64,000 nt of DNA from Sulfuritalea sp. (GCA_016710465.1 JADJVS010000014.1:806001-870000), one strand, 5' to 3'. Shown: positions 38,142 through 46,401, counted from the stretch's first letter. Notes: a model not told the origin generated them from the letters alone. Translations and numbers: made by a program.

Positions 38142-39152
38142 ATGATAACAAAAGGTGTATTTCCCGGAACCCGAATGCGTCGGATGCGTCGCGACGACTT
38201 CTCGCGGCGCCTGATGCGTGAGCACACACTTACCGCCGACGATCTGATCTACCCCGTGTTCGTGCTCGAGGGCGCGAATCGAACCGAAGCCGTGGCCTCG
38301 ATGCCGGGGGTCGAGCGCATGAGTCTGGACCGGCTGTTGCCGGTTGCCGAAGCGGCCTTGGGGCTCGGCGTGCCCGCCCTGGCCCTGTTCCCGGTGGTCG
38401 ATGGCACCAAGAAGACGCCGGGCGCGGAAGAGGCCTGGAACCCGGAGGGGCTCGTCCCCACCGTGGTTGCCCGCCTGAAGAAGGAATTCCCTGAACTCGG
38501 CGTGATCACCGATGTTGCCCTCGATCCTTACACCAGCCACGGCCAGGACGGTTTGATCGACCCGGACGATCCGCGTGGCTACGTGATGAACGACGAGACC
38601 CTGGACGCCTTGGCGAAACAGGCGCTTTGCCATGCCCGCGCCGGCGCCGACGTGGTGGCCCCCTCGGACATGATGGACGGCCGGGTTGGCCGCATCCGCG
38701 CCACGCTGGATGCCGAGAACCTGATCCACACCCGCATCCTGGCCTACTCGGCGAAATACGCCTCGTCGTACTACGGGCCTTTCCGCGATGCCGTGGGTTC
38801 CGCCGGCAACCTGGGCAAGGGCAACAAGTCCACCTACCAGATGGATCCCGGGAATTCCGACGAAGCCCTGCGCGAGATTGCACTCGACCTTAACGAAGGC
38901 GCCGACATGGTGATGGTCAAGCCCGGCATGCCCTACCTCGACATCGTGCGCCGCGTGAAGGACGAATTCGGTGTGCCGACCTACGCCTATCAGGTCAGCG
39001 GCGAATACGCGATGCTGAAGGCGGCGGCGCAGAACGGCTGGCTGGCGCATGACGCGGTGATGATGGAATCGCTGCTGTGCTTCAAGCGCGCCGGCTGCGA
39101 CGGCATCCTGACTTACTTCGCGCTGGAAGCCGCCAAACTGCTGAAGGCGTAA
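38142..39152 (+). CDS. hemB: Delta-aminolevulinic acid dehydratase (porphobilinogen synthase)
   Basis: A 336-residue enzyme joining two 5-aminolevulinate molecules. The active-site lysines are in YSAKYASSYYGPFRDA and VMVKPGMPYLDI. The metal-site region ITDVALDPYTSHGQDG contains Asp instead of the zinc-binding cysteines, as in Mg-dependent bacterial enzymes. DVVAPSDMMDGRV is another family block. The AT-rich 5' region (38090-38141) contains its promoter. Confidence 0.96.
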   Translation: MITKGVFPGTRMRRMRRDDFSRRLMREHTLTADDLIYPVFVLEGANRTEAVASMPGVERMSLDRLLPVAEAALGLGVPALALFPVVDGTKKTPGAEEAWNPEGLVPTVVARLKKEFPELGVITDVALDPYTSHGQDGLIDPDDPRGYVMNDETLDALAKQALCHARAGADVVAPSDMMDGRVGRIRATLDAENLIHTRILAYSAKYASSYYGPFRDAVGSAGNLGKGNKSTYQMDPGNSDEALREIALDLNEGADMVMVKPGMPYLDIVRRVKDEFGVPTYAYQVSGEYAMLKAAAQNGWLAHDAVMMESLLCFKRAGCDGILTYFALEAAKLLKA

Positions 39153-39180
39153 GAGTCGGCGCCGACGGTACGGCGATCGG
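39151..39180 (+). repeat. Dispersed repeat between hemB and slmA
   Basis: AAGAGTCGGCGCCGACGG followed by TACGGCGATCGG begins within the hemB stop codon. It includes the perfect palindrome AGTCGGCGCCGACG-type core and fills the gap between two convergent genes. Confidence 0.7.
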
Positions 39181-39183
39181 GTA

Positions 39184-39771
39184 TCAGCGTGCCAGTATTG
39201 GCCACTGCGCGGGCCATCCGGCGAGTGGGTCGTCCTTGAAACCGCTCTTGACGAAGCGCTGCCAGCGCCCCAGCGCATAGCAGACCAGCAGGTTGGCGTG
39301 GGCGCCGAAGTCGTGTTCGGCGGACAGCGCGCCTTGCGCCGCGGCCACCTTGAGTGATTGCTTGAGCGTGGCGTCGATGCGATCGAGCAACTGGTTGATG
39401 CGCAGTTGCAGACGCGGGTTTTCATGCACCAGGGCATCGCCGACCAGGACGCGCGTCAGGCCGCGGTTCTTCTGTGCGAATCGCAGCAGCGAAGCCACGA
39501 TGGCTTCGGCCTGTTTGAGGCCGGATTCCTCGGCCGCTTCGATCTGGTTGATCACCGAGAACACGCCGGTCTCGATGAACTCGATGATGCCCTCGTACAT
39601 CTGCGCCTTGCTGGCAAAGTGGCGGTAAAGCGCCGCCTCGGAAACCTGCAACTGCTTGGCCAGCAGGGCCGTGGTGACTTTCTCGGCGGCCGGGCGCTCC
39701 AGCATCTCGGCGATGGTCTGCAGGATCAAAAGCTTCTTTTCGCCGACTTTCGCGGCCCGCGCCTCGTTCAT
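39184..39771 (-). CDS. slmA: Nucleoid occlusion factor SlmA-like TetR protein
   Basis: A 195-residue TetR-family protein matching SlmA (198 residues in E. coli). The helix-turn-helix region is TTALLAKQLQVSEAALYRHFASKAQM, with IIEFIETGVFSVI and NRGLTRVLVGDALVHENPRLQLRINQL following the E. coli sequence closely. SlmA binds chromosomal sites and blocks FtsZ assembly over the nucleoid. It follows argB after 21 bases in the same direction. Confidence 0.9.
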   Translation of the reverse strand: MNEARAAKVGEKKLLILQTIAEMLERPAAEKVTTALLAKQLQVSEAALYRHFASKAQMYEGIIEFIETGVFSVINQIEAAEESGLKQAEAIVASLLRFAQKNRGLTRVLVGDALVHENPRLQLRINQLLDRIDATLKQSLKVAAAQGALSAEHDFGAHANLLVCYALGRWQRFVKSGFKDDPLAGWPAQWPILAR

Positions 39772-39792
39772 ATCCGCCTCCGCATTCCGCTC

Positions 39793-40677
39793 TTATTTGG
39801 ACTTGATCAGGGTGCCGACGCCTTCGTCGGTCAGGATTTCCAGCAGCAGGGCGTGTTCGACCCGCCCGTCGATGATGTGCACGCTCTTCACGCCGCTGCG
39901 CGCGGCATCGAGCGCCGAGCCGATCTTGGGCAGCATGCCGCCGGAAAGCGTGCCATCGGCGACCATGTCGTCGACCTGCTTGGGCGTGATGCCGGTCAGC
40001 AGCTTGCCGGACTGGTCGAGCACACCCGGCGTATTGGTCAGCAGCACCAGCTTTTCCGCCTTCAGCACCTCGGCAATCTTGCCGGCGACGACATCGGCAT
40101 TGATGTTGTAGGTTTCCCCTTCGGCGCCCACGCCGATTGGAGCGATCACCGGAATGAAGGCGCCGGTATCGAGCAGGGCGATCAGGCTCGGGTCGATGGA
40201 AACGATGTCGCCGACCTGGCCGATATCGATGAGGTCGCCGGGGTTGTCCTTGTTTTCCATCATCAGCTTCTTGGCGCGGATGAAGTTGCCGTCCTTGCCC
40301 GTCAGGCCGACGGCCTTGCCGCCGTGCTGGTTGATGAGATTGACGATTTCCTTATTCACCTGCCCGCCGAGGACCATCTCGACCACCTCCATGGTCTCGG
40401 CGTCGGTGACACGCATGCCCTGGACGAATTCGCCCTTCTTGCCGACCCGCGCCAGCAGGTTCTCGATCTGCGGCCCGCCACCATGCACCACCACCGGGTT
40501 CATGCCCACCAGCTTGAGCAGCACCACGTCGCGCGCAAAGCATTGTTTCAGATGCTCGTCGGTCATGGCGTTGCCGCCATACTTCACGACAATGGTCTTG
40601 CCATGAAAACGCTTGATGTAGGGCAGGGCCTCGGCCAGAACGCCGGCCTTGTCTATGGGGGAGAGCTTGGCAGTCAT
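39793..40677 (-). CDS. argB: Acetylglutamate kinase
   Basis: A 294-residue kinase of arginine synthesis. KTIVVKYGGNAM near residue 27 is the ATP-binding glycine-rich region, and VHGGGPQI forms the substrate loop. ADVVAGKIAEVLKAEKLVLLTNTPGVL and the final GTLSGGMLPKIGSALDAA are conserved. The longer N-terminal helix (residues 1-22) is typical of arginine-sensitive NAGKs. Confidence 0.95.
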   Translation of the reverse strand: MTAKLSPIDKAGVLAEALPYIKRFHGKTIVVKYGGNAMTDEHLKQCFARDVVLLKLVGMNPVVVHGGGPQIENLLARVGKKGEFVQGMRVTDAETMEVVEMVLGGQVNKEIVNLINQHGGKAVGLTGKDGNFIRAKKLMMENKDNPGDLIDIGQVGDIVSIDPSLIALLDTGAFIPVIAPIGVGAEGETYNINADVVAGKIAEVLKAEKLVLLTNTPGVLDQSGKLLTGITPKQVDDMVADGTLSGGMLPKIGSALDAARSGVKSVHIIDGRVEHALLLEILTDEGVGTLIKSK

Positions 40678-40743
40678 GGGCGCAATTGAGTGCTAGTGGT
40701 AACTCCGCCCATTCTACCGAGAGCCCGGCGTGATGCCAGTGTG

Positions 40744-40772
40744 AAAGGGCCGGGGGTGTCCCCGGCCTTTTG
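40744..40772 (-). terminator. Hairpin downstream of the small periplasmic protein gene
   Basis: GGCCGGGG (40748-40755) and CCCCGGCC (40760-40767) pair around GTGT, flanked by AAAG and CTTTT. It follows the stop of the gene at 40786 on the minus strand and can end that transcript. Confidence 0.65.
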
Positions 40773-40785
40773 TCTTGCCTGCGCG

Positions 40786-41127
40786 CTACTTCAACATGCC
40801 GCTGCCTTTCATCCTGTCACACGCATTGGCGCGCGGCGCCGGAAGCGTCTTGCCCTGTTCCTTGGCCTTGGCTTCCATGGCCTTGTGATGCTCGGCCTGG
40901 TATGCCTTGCAATCGTCGTAAGTCTTGAACGACCACATCTTGTCGCGATGTGCCGCACGTTCTTCCGGTGACATCAGTGACCAGCCGGGGGTGTTGCCCT
41001 GATTGAAGGCAAAGCGGCCACTCTTGCCGGGTCCCATGCCGCCCATGCCCGGCCCCATTTGCGCCGTTACCGGTGCCGCGATAGTGGCCGCCAGGACGGC
41101 GATCAATGCAATATGCGAGCGTTTCAT
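40786..41127 (-). CDS. Small methionine/glycine-rich periplasmic protein, unknown
   Basis: A 113-residue protein with a Sec signal peptide (MKRSHIALIAVLAATIAAPVTA, residues 1-22). A methionine/glycine stretch (QMGPGMGGMGPGKSGRFAFN) follows. The rest is charged and contains two cysteines (DDCKAYQ and NACDRMKG), HRDKM and HHKAM. The features suggest a periplasmic metal-binding or stress protein, but no family is recognised. It diverges from the CbiM-like gene with 395 bases between them. Confidence 0.65.
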   Translation of the reverse strand: MKRSHIALIAVLAATIAAPVTAQMGPGMGGMGPGKSGRFAFNQGNTPGWSLMSPEERAAHRDKMWSFKTYDDCKAYQAEHHKAMEAKAKEQGKTLPAPRANACDRMKGSGMLK

Positions 41128-41522
41128 GATGATTCCTTTCGTTTGTTGATCCCGGCAAATGCCGGCCTGATTTCAGTCAAGGACATAGCCGCGCCTCAGG
41201 CAAGGGAAGGATCGCAACAGTTTGTAAATCGGCGCGCCACCAGGTGGTCGGGCTTTTGCTTGCCGCCGGTATCGAAGTCAATCCCGACTGCCTGATCGCT
41301 GCGCCAACGCATAGCGATTTCCTATTCGTCGAATCGGAAAATAGTCTTGGACAATCCATTTTCGATCCAACAGAATTGAATCATCAAGGTTTAAAGCGTT
41401 GGCGCGGTGATCCCGGCTGAAATCTACGTACCCGAGCCAACTACATGATTCGTCGTATTGTTTAGGTCGCCGCCGTAAGTACGGCGGGTATCGTTGTACC
41501 GCACTCAAGAGGAGAAGCAAGC
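41128..41522. other. 395-base region upstream of the cobalt permease gene
   Basis: It contains the conserved stretch shared with the cynR-scn region (41309-41392), a small hairpin with arms CGCCGTA and TACGGCG near 41470, and the strong ribosome site GAGGAGAAG before ATG 41523. One plus-strand frame is open through much of it, without a start codon. No cobalamin riboswitch features were found. Confidence 0.55.
41309..41392 (+). promoter_or_regulatory. Conserved operator region 1 (CynR-type), upstream of cbiM-like gene
   Basis: It aligns without gaps to 45701-45784 with 62 of 84 identical bases, including a 22-base identical block at 41333-41354 that starts ATCGGAAAATAG. The left part forms a dyad at 41318-41340 with arms TTTCC and GGAAA and inner ATTCG and CGAAT (10 of 11 pairs), the size of a LysR-type recognition site. 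It lies about 170 bases before the cobalt permease gene. The probable binder is the CynR homologue at 44694-45704. Confidence 0.6.
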
Positions 41523-42203
41523 ATGCATATCGAACCAGGCATCGTTGTCGGAGCTACCAAATTGGCCCTGGGCTATGCCACGGCCGCCGGAGCGATCGGC
41601 TATTCGGCCAAGCTCGCGCTGGACATGGCAAAAAAGGATGGCCTTGGCCAGATTGCGGCCCGTGCCTTGATCGCGACCTTACTGGTCCTGAGTTTCTTTG
41701 AAATCCTGCCGCATTATCCGGTGGGCGTTTCGGAAGTGCATTTCATCCTTGGTTCGACGCTATTCCTGATGTTCGGCGCCGGTCCTGCGGCGCTTGGCCT
41801 TGCCGCCGGCCTGCTGGTCCAGGGTCTGTTCATGGCTCCCGCCGATCTGCCACAGTACGGCATGAACGTGACCAGCCTGCTGGTGCCTCTACTTGCCGTG
41901 CATGCGCTTGCCGCCAAGGTCATTCCTGCCAACACGGCCTACACCGATGTCAGCTATGCGCAGGCCCTCAAGCTTTCAACCGCCTATCAGGGCGGGGTGG
42001 TGGCCTGGGTGGCTTTCTGGGCCTTTTACGGGGCCGGCTTCGGCGCTGAGAATCTGGCCAATGTGGCGGCTTTTGGCGGTGCCTACCTGAGCGTGATCCT
42101 CATTGAGCCAGTGCTCGACCTCGGCTTGCTCGCCGTAGCCAAGACCCTGCGTTCGATGGAAGGTAGCAAGCTGTTCCACGCCAGGCTTTATCACGCCGCC
42201 TGA
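41523..42203 (+). CDS. CbiM-like cobalt uptake permease
   Basis: A 226-residue membrane protein with about six hydrophobic segments. The second residue is His and the N-terminus MHIEPGIVVGATKL resembles CbiM, whose N-terminal Met-His binds cobalt. VHFILGSTLFLMFGAGPAAL corresponds to the CbiM HFxxG-type helix, followed by LLVQGLFMAP. CbiM is the substrate-specific part of ECF-type cobalt transporters; no CbiN, CbiQ or CbiO gene is adjacent. Its position beside cynS and the shared upstream operator suggest it supplies cobalt for the thiocyanate hydrolase. Confidence 0.75.
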   Translation: MHIEPGIVVGATKLALGYATAAGAIGYSAKLALDMAKKDGLGQIAARALIATLLVLSFFEILPHYPVGVSEVHFILGSTLFLMFGAGPAALGLAAGLLVQGLFMAPADLPQYGMNVTSLLVPLLAVHALAAKVIPANTAYTDVSYAQALKLSTAYQGGVVAWVAFWAFYGAGFGAENLANVAAFGGAYLSVILIEPVLDLGLLAVAKTLRSMEGSKLFHARLYHAA

Positions 42204-42215
42204 TTGCGGCAAGAA

Positions 42216-42239
42216 GGGTACCCGGTCCGCCGGGTACCC
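42216..42239. terminator. Strong hairpin between cbiM-like gene and cynS
   Basis: GGGTACCCGG and CCGGGTACCC form a perfect 10-base stem with loop TCCG, 12 bases after the permease stop. No T tract follows, so it may stabilise the transcript or pause polymerase rather than terminate. Confidence 0.5.
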
Positions 42240-42337
42240 ATGCGACAGTCGGCTGATACGCCGGTCTTCGCCAGAGTCGGCAGTGTTTCACCCCCACCCC
42301 AGCCTCCAAATAAACTACAAATCAACGGATTCAGCAC

Positions 42338-42778
42338 ATGAACAAAGCGGAAATGAAGGATGCGATCCTCGATGCCAAGGACGCAAAGAAGCTCAAGTGG
42401 GCGGATATCGCCAAAGCGGCCGGAATATCGCCGGAGTTTGTTTGTTCAGCCTGCCTTGGCATGAACCATCTGGAGAAAAAGCCTGCCGATGCCGTCGCCA
42501 AGGTGCTCGGCCTGGGCAAGGAAATTTCGGCGGCCCTGGAGCGCTTCCCGAAAAAAACCTGGACCCAGACCATTCCCACTGATCCGCTGATCTATCGCTG
42601 GTATGAAATCGTTGGCGTCTACGGCGAGACCATCAAGGAAATCATCAACGAAAAGTTCGGCGATGGCATCATGAGCGCGATCGACTTTTCGATGGATATC
42701 CAGAAGCAGGAAGATCCGAAGGGCGATCGGGTGGTGGTGACCCTGAATGGCAAGTTCCTGCCGTACAAGGCCTGGTAA
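42338..42778 (+). CDS. cynS: Cyanate hydratase (cyanase)
   Basis: A 146-residue enzyme converting cyanate and bicarbonate to ammonia and CO2. The N-terminal helical domain (MKDAILDAKDAKKLKWADIA, then SPEFVCSACLGMNHLEK) is followed by the catalytic domain. That domain has PTDPLIYRWYEIVGVYG (active-site Arg), GETIKEIINEKFGDGIMSAIDF (active-site Glu and Ser) and the final GKFLPYKAW. Length equals the family norm. It follows the cobalt permease and ends in a good terminator. Cyanate often accompanies thiocyanate. Confidence 0.95.
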   Translation: MNKAEMKDAILDAKDAKKLKWADIAKAAGISPEFVCSACLGMNHLEKKPADAVAKVLGLGKEISAALERFPKKTWTQTIPTDPLIYRWYEIVGVYGETIKEIINEKFGDGIMSAIDFSMDIQKQEDPKGDRVVVTLNGKFLPYKAW

Positions 42779-42801
42779 GTCTCACCGGGATTTGGGGCGC
42801 C

Positions 42802-42841
42802 AAAAAAAAGCCGGGTACCGCTGTGCGGTCCCGGTTTTTTT
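42802..42841 (+). terminator. Rho-independent terminator of cynS
   Basis: GCCGGGTACCGC and GCGGTCCCGG pair around TGT with one mismatch, followed by seven T. Eight A precede the stem, so it may act in both directions. Confidence 0.88.
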
Positions 42842-42900
42842 GCGTTTTTGAGAAATGCCATGAGGTCAAGCCTTGGGTTTGCGTATTTGGAGACAGATCA

Positions 42901-43722
42901 ATGACGGCAAGAGATCCGCACAGGTTCGTCAATGAGCTCGATGCAGCAGCGGTCGAGCGCCTGATCGCACGACTGGAGAGCCGGGCCAAGGACAAGGTAT
43001 TCACGCATTTGTTCGATCGCTATGCGCCCGAGCTGGTGCCCGGTCCCGCGGGCCGCGTGCTGGAGGTCGGTTGCGGAACCGGTGCCACGCTGCGCGCTCT
43101 CGCGGGTCGCCCGGATTTCGCGGGTCGCGCCGTCGGTGTCGATCAAAGCGCCGAATTCATCGCCGCCGCGCGCAAATTCGCGGCGTCCGAATCGTTTGCC
43201 GATCAGGTCGCGTTCGATGTCGGTGACGCGCATGATCTTGCCTTTCCCGACGCCAGCTTCGACATCGTCTTCGCCCACACACTGATCAGCCACGTTACCG
43301 ACCCCTTCTCAGTGCTTCGCGAGATGGTGCGCCTGGTCAAGCCAGGCGGAAAGCTGGCGATATTCGATGGCGACTACGCATCGATGACTTACGCCTTGCC
43401 CGACCACGATCTTGGGCAACGCATGGATGCGGCGCTGGTCAAGGCCAGTTTCAACAATCCGCGCATCATGCGCGACCTGCCGCGGATGATGCCCGAGTTC
43501 GGGCTGAGGCTCGAATCGGCCTGGGGTGAGGCGGTGGTCGAGATAGGTAGCGGCAGCTACTTCAAGTCCTTTGCCGAAACGTATGCGCCCTACATCGTCA
43601 AGGCAGGTTTTTTTCCTGCCGACGTAGTCGAGCCATGGCTGGCCGCCCAGATCAAGGCGATTGACGATGGTACTTTCTTTGCCGCCTGCACCTATTACAC
43701 TTACATCGCCCGTCGCTTGTAG
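42901..43722 (+). CDS. SAM-dependent methyltransferase, class I
   Basis: A 273-residue methyltransferase. Motif I is RVLEVGCGTGATLRAL near residue 57, the acidic motif II is AVGVDQSAEFI, and the post-I block is FPDASFDIVFAHTLISHV. It resembles UbiE/methyltransf_11 proteins and has no sequence link to known thiocyanate methyltransferases, so the substrate is unknown. ATG at 42901 follows GGAGAC. It lies between cynS and a PhzF gene but after the cynS terminator, so it is transcribed separately. Confidence 0.8.
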   Translation: MTARDPHRFVNELDAAAVERLIARLESRAKDKVFTHLFDRYAPELVPGPAGRVLEVGCGTGATLRALAGRPDFAGRAVGVDQSAEFIAAARKFAASESFADQVAFDVGDAHDLAFPDASFDIVFAHTLISHVTDPFSVLREMVRLVKPGGKLAIFDGDYASMTYALPDHDLGQRMDAALVKASFNNPRIMRDLPRMMPEFGLRLESAWGEAVVEIGSGSYFKSFAETYAPYIVKAGFFPADVVEPWLAAQIKAIDDGTFFAACTYYTYIARRL

Positions 43723-43773
43723 TCCTCCGACCAGCCCGCCGCTGCCTTTCGCTTGCGGCCAGAGCGTGATTCC

Positions 43774-44661
43774 ATGCCTTCGGATTTTTTCATCGTAGAT
43801 GTTTTCGCCGAGCGTGCCTACGCCGGGAATCCACTGGCCGTGGTGCTGGGTGCCGAGCGTTTGGACGATGACAGCATGCAACTCCTGGCTGCCGAGACCA
43901 ACTATTCTGAAACCACGTTTGTCTACAGCGATCCGGAAGCAAATGGCGGATTTCGCACTCGCTTGTTCACCCCTGCTCGCGAAATCGCCTTTGCCGGTCA
44001 CCCCATCCTCGGCACGGCCTGGGTCATAGGAAAGCACCTGGCCACAACCGCGACGAACCTGGTGAAGGTGAATCTCCAGGTGGGAGAAATCCCGGTTTAC
44101 TTCGAACCCTCGGGCCATGGCGGTGACATCCTGTGGTTTGACGCGCCGACAATCACTCCCGGTATCCAGTGCGACAGGGCGAGAATGGCTTTGGCCCTGG
44201 GGCTGGCGACGGATGACATCGATCCGCGCTACCCGGTTCAGGTCATGGCGGCGGGTACGGCGGCGGTCATAGTGCCTTTGCGCAGCCTTGCAGCCGTGCA
44301 GCGTGCGCTGCTCGACCTCAAGACTTATTCCAGATTGATGGCCGAGGGTTTCCCACCGCTTACCTATCTGTTCTGCGCGGAAACGCGGCATTCAGGCAAT
44401 GACCTGTCGGCGCGCTTTTTCTTCGAAGCACACGGAGTGAGGGAAGACCCGGCCACAGGCAATGGCGCTGCCTTCCTGGCAAGCTACCTGCGGATGCATG
44501 GCGTGTATCCGCCGGATAAGCGCACCTGGCGGATCGAGCAGGGCCATGAAGTCAGGCGGCCCTCACTGGTGCAAATCCGCTTCGGAGCCGCGACGGATTC
44601 AAAAATCCAGGTCGGTGGCGGCGTTGTGGCCGCGATTCAGGGGAATCTGATCCGGGCCTGA
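43774..44661 (+). CDS. PhzF-family isomerase/epimerase
   Basis: A 295-residue PhzF-like protein with two similar halves. The N-terminal half has FFIVDVFAERAYAGNPLAVV, then the catalytic Glu region TNYSETTFV, and FTPAREIAFAGHPILGTAWV. The C-terminal half has GVREDPATGNGAAFLASYL. In PhzF the Glu and the DPATGSA loop isomerise a dihydro-hydroxyanthranilate; other members are uncharacterised. ATG at 43774 starts the domain. It converges with cynR. Confidence 0.87.
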   Translation: MPSDFFIVDVFAERAYAGNPLAVVLGAERLDDDSMQLLAAETNYSETTFVYSDPEANGGFRTRLFTPAREIAFAGHPILGTAWVIGKHLATTATNLVKVNLQVGEIPVYFEPSGHGGDILWFDAPTITPGIQCDRARMALALGLATDDIDPRYPVQVMAAGTAAVIVPLRSLAAVQRALLDLKTYSRLMAEGFPPLTYLFCAETRHSGNDLSARFFFEAHGVREDPATGNGAAFLASYLRMHGVYPPDKRTWRIEQGHEVRRPSLVQIRFGAATDSKIQVGGGVVAAIQGNLIRA

Positions 44662-44693
44662 AACGGAGTACGCAGATTCCAGTGCAATGCCGG

Positions 44694-45704
44694 TCAGGCA
44701 ACCGCGATCCCGTTGCTTGCCGTCGCATCCGCCTTGTTTGACGGGCGGGACCTCTTTGCCGGTCGTTCGATCGGCTGATCCGGTGAAATCGGCGAGCGGC
44801 CGAAATTCCATTCCGCGGCAAGCTTGCCAAAGGCTCGGCAGGCCGGGCTCTTGTAGGTCCCGTGGGGGCCGATCAATGCGATTGTGTGGTGTGGCAGTTC
44901 CGGAAACAGAGGTACGGCGTAAAGGCGCGGCAGCGTGCAGGCAATGGTGGTCGGCAACACGGTGATCAGGCGACCGAGCCGGACTGACTGCACCATCATG
45001 CTCAATGAGTTGGTTTCCACCGCAATCCGTGGATGGATGCCATGTTCCATGCAGTAGAGGTCGAAATGACGACGCAGGGCAAAGTTCTGGTTCAGCATCA
45101 CCAGCGGTTCCTGCGAAAGCACCTCGATTCCCATGGCGGTCTGGCGTCCGGCAAGGGCATGGTCGGCCCCAACCGCGAGGCTCAGTGGCTCCATGAACAA
45201 TGTATGCAGCTCTATCTTGCTGGACTCCTCCGCGCTCGGCGCGGCATGGGTAAAGGCAATGCCGGCGTCGAGGGTGCCGTCGGCGACACCGGCCTCGATC
45301 TGGTCCTGTGACATTTCCATGGCACTGACAGCGATACCGGGATAGCGGGCGTTGAACTCATCGACCAGCGAAGTCGTGAGGTATTCGGTGATGGGCGTCA
45401 TTCCAAGGCGCAGGTAACCGCGGCTGAGATCTTCCAGGTCGACCACCGCGCGCTTGGCGGCGTCGAGTTCCTCAAGTGCGCGTCGGGCATGGCGCACATA
45501 GACCTCGCCGGCATCGGTCAGGCGGACCGTGCGGCCCGATCGATCCAGCAACTGCGCGTCGAGGGCTTCTTCAAGCAGCTTGATCTGCTGGGACAGGGTG
45601 GGCTGCGACACGTGCAGCGCTTCCGCTGCCCGCGTGAAGCTATGGTTCTCGGCAACCGAGAGGAGATACCGGATCGAGCGGGGGAACATCAGCTTCGAAT
45701 GCAT
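44694..45704 (-). CDS. cynR: LysR-family regulator, CynR-like
   Basis: A 336-residue LysR protein close to E. coli CynR. SIRYLLSVAENHSFTRAAEA, LHVSQPTLSQQIKLLEEAL and LLDRSGRTVRLTDAGEVYVR parallel the CynR N-terminus, and the effector domain has RLGMTPITEYLTTSLVDEF and AGIAFTHA. CynR responds to cyanate in E. coli. Here the gene diverges from the thiocyanate operon and lies near cynS, so thiocyanate or cyanate is the likely signal. ATG at 45704 is preceded by AGGAA. An extra C-terminal 40 residues are rich in Lys, Arg and Pro. Confidence 0.85.
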   Translation of the reverse strand: MHSKLMFPRSIRYLLSVAENHSFTRAAEALHVSQPTLSQQIKLLEEALDAQLLDRSGRTVRLTDAGEVYVRHARRALEELDAAKRAVVDLEDLSRGYLRLGMTPITEYLTTSLVDEFNARYPGIAVSAMEMSQDQIEAGVADGTLDAGIAFTHAAPSAEESSKIELHTLFMEPLSLAVGADHALAGRQTAMGIEVLSQEPLVMLNQNFALRRHFDLYCMEHGIHPRIAVETNSLSMMVQSVRLGRLITVLPTTIACTLPRLYAVPLFPELPHHTIALIGPHGTYKSPACRAFGKLAAEWNFGRSPISPDQPIERPAKRSRPSNKADATASNGIAVA

Positions 45705-45784
45705 AACCAATTCCTATTCTGGGGATCGGAAAATAGTCTTGGACAAAGTTGCTTTAATTCCACAAAATTTAACCATCAACGATT
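45701..45784 (+). promoter_or_regulatory. Conserved operator region 2 (CynR-type), cynR-scn intergenic region
   Basis: This is the partner of 41309-41392, in the same orientation toward the downstream operon. The 22-base identical block is at 45725-45746. The dyad TTCC(TAT)...(ATC)GGAA is at 45711-45731, directly over the cynR ribosome site, as expected for autorepression by a LysR protein. The scnB start is 214 bases further on. Conservation includes third-codon positions of any chance frame, which argues for selection on DNA. Confidence 0.62.
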
Positions 45785-45960
45785 TTCCGGTTTCCTTGCT
45801 GGGTTGCATGACTGGCAATGATACGACCAAAGGCAGATTGTTGATGGCGATCCGAAATTTGAAAGCTGAGTTCGAAAAGGCGTGATTCATCGCAATTCCG
45901 CTGGTTTCGAGCCCGACTCTCACGATCCCGAACGACAACAATTTAAGGAGAAGTCCAGCC

Positions 45961-46401
45961 ATGTCATCAAGTACCAGAGACGAAGTGCTGCGGCATTTGC
46001 AGGCGGTGGTCGAAATCGAACCACCGGTGCAGCAGACGGGCAAGGCGATCTATGCGTCCGACCTCACCCACGAGATGTTTCGCGCCTACACGCGGTCGCC
46101 CCACGATGTGGGCGGTCAAGTGGATGTGCCGGTCGAATGGACGGAGGAAGAGTCCGAGGCTTGGGGCTACCGGGCCTATGTCACCACCGAGTGCCTGGCA
46201 TGGCGTGGCGTTTGGTGTGCCGAGGAACGGCGTCGCATGCAGAACGTCGATCTTGGCACGAGTCAATACCTGGGCTTGCCCTACTACGGCCGCTGGCTGC
46301 TTTCGGCTGCCAGGATCCTGGTGGAAGGGCATCACATCACCCTTACCGAACTCATCAACAAAATCGACGAGGTGAAAAAACGCCATGAGCCAGCACGATA
46401 G
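45961..46401 (+). CDS. scnB: Thiocyanate hydrolase beta subunit
   Basis: A 146-residue protein related to the N-terminal half of nitrile hydratase beta subunits. HEMFRAYTRSPHDVGGQVDV, then TTECLAWRGVWCAEERRRMQ and YLGLPYYGRWLLSAARILVE fit the beta subunit of thiocyanate hydrolase (157 residues in Thiobacillus thioparus). It opens a three-gene set in the published order scnB-scnA-scnC. AAGGAGAAG precedes the ATG. It overlaps scnA by 17 bases. The enzyme hydrolyses thiocyanate to carbonyl sulfide and ammonia. Confidence 0.82.
   Translation: MSSSTRDEVLRHLQAVVEIEPPVQQTGKAIYASDLTHEMFRAYTRSPHDVGGQVDVPVEWTEEESEAWGYRAYVTTECLAWRGVWCAEERRRMQNVDLGTSQYLGLPYYGRWLLSAARILVEGHHITLTELINKIDEVKKRHEPAR

Noticed and set aside
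41200..41410. A plus-strand frame before the CbiM-like gene reads coherently and gives SENSLGQS, like a frame at 45715-45790
   Set aside because: No start codon or family is seen, and identity extends over silent positions and is highest in the dyad region, so conservation is better explained at DNA level.
41128..41522. Cobalamin riboswitch upstream of the cobalt permease
   Set aside because: No B12-box-like conserved core could be recognised.
42901..43722. Methyltransferase as a thiocyanate or thiol methyltransferase because of its place next to cynS
   Set aside because: It belongs to the general UbiE-like group and follows a terminator, so position alone does not support that role.
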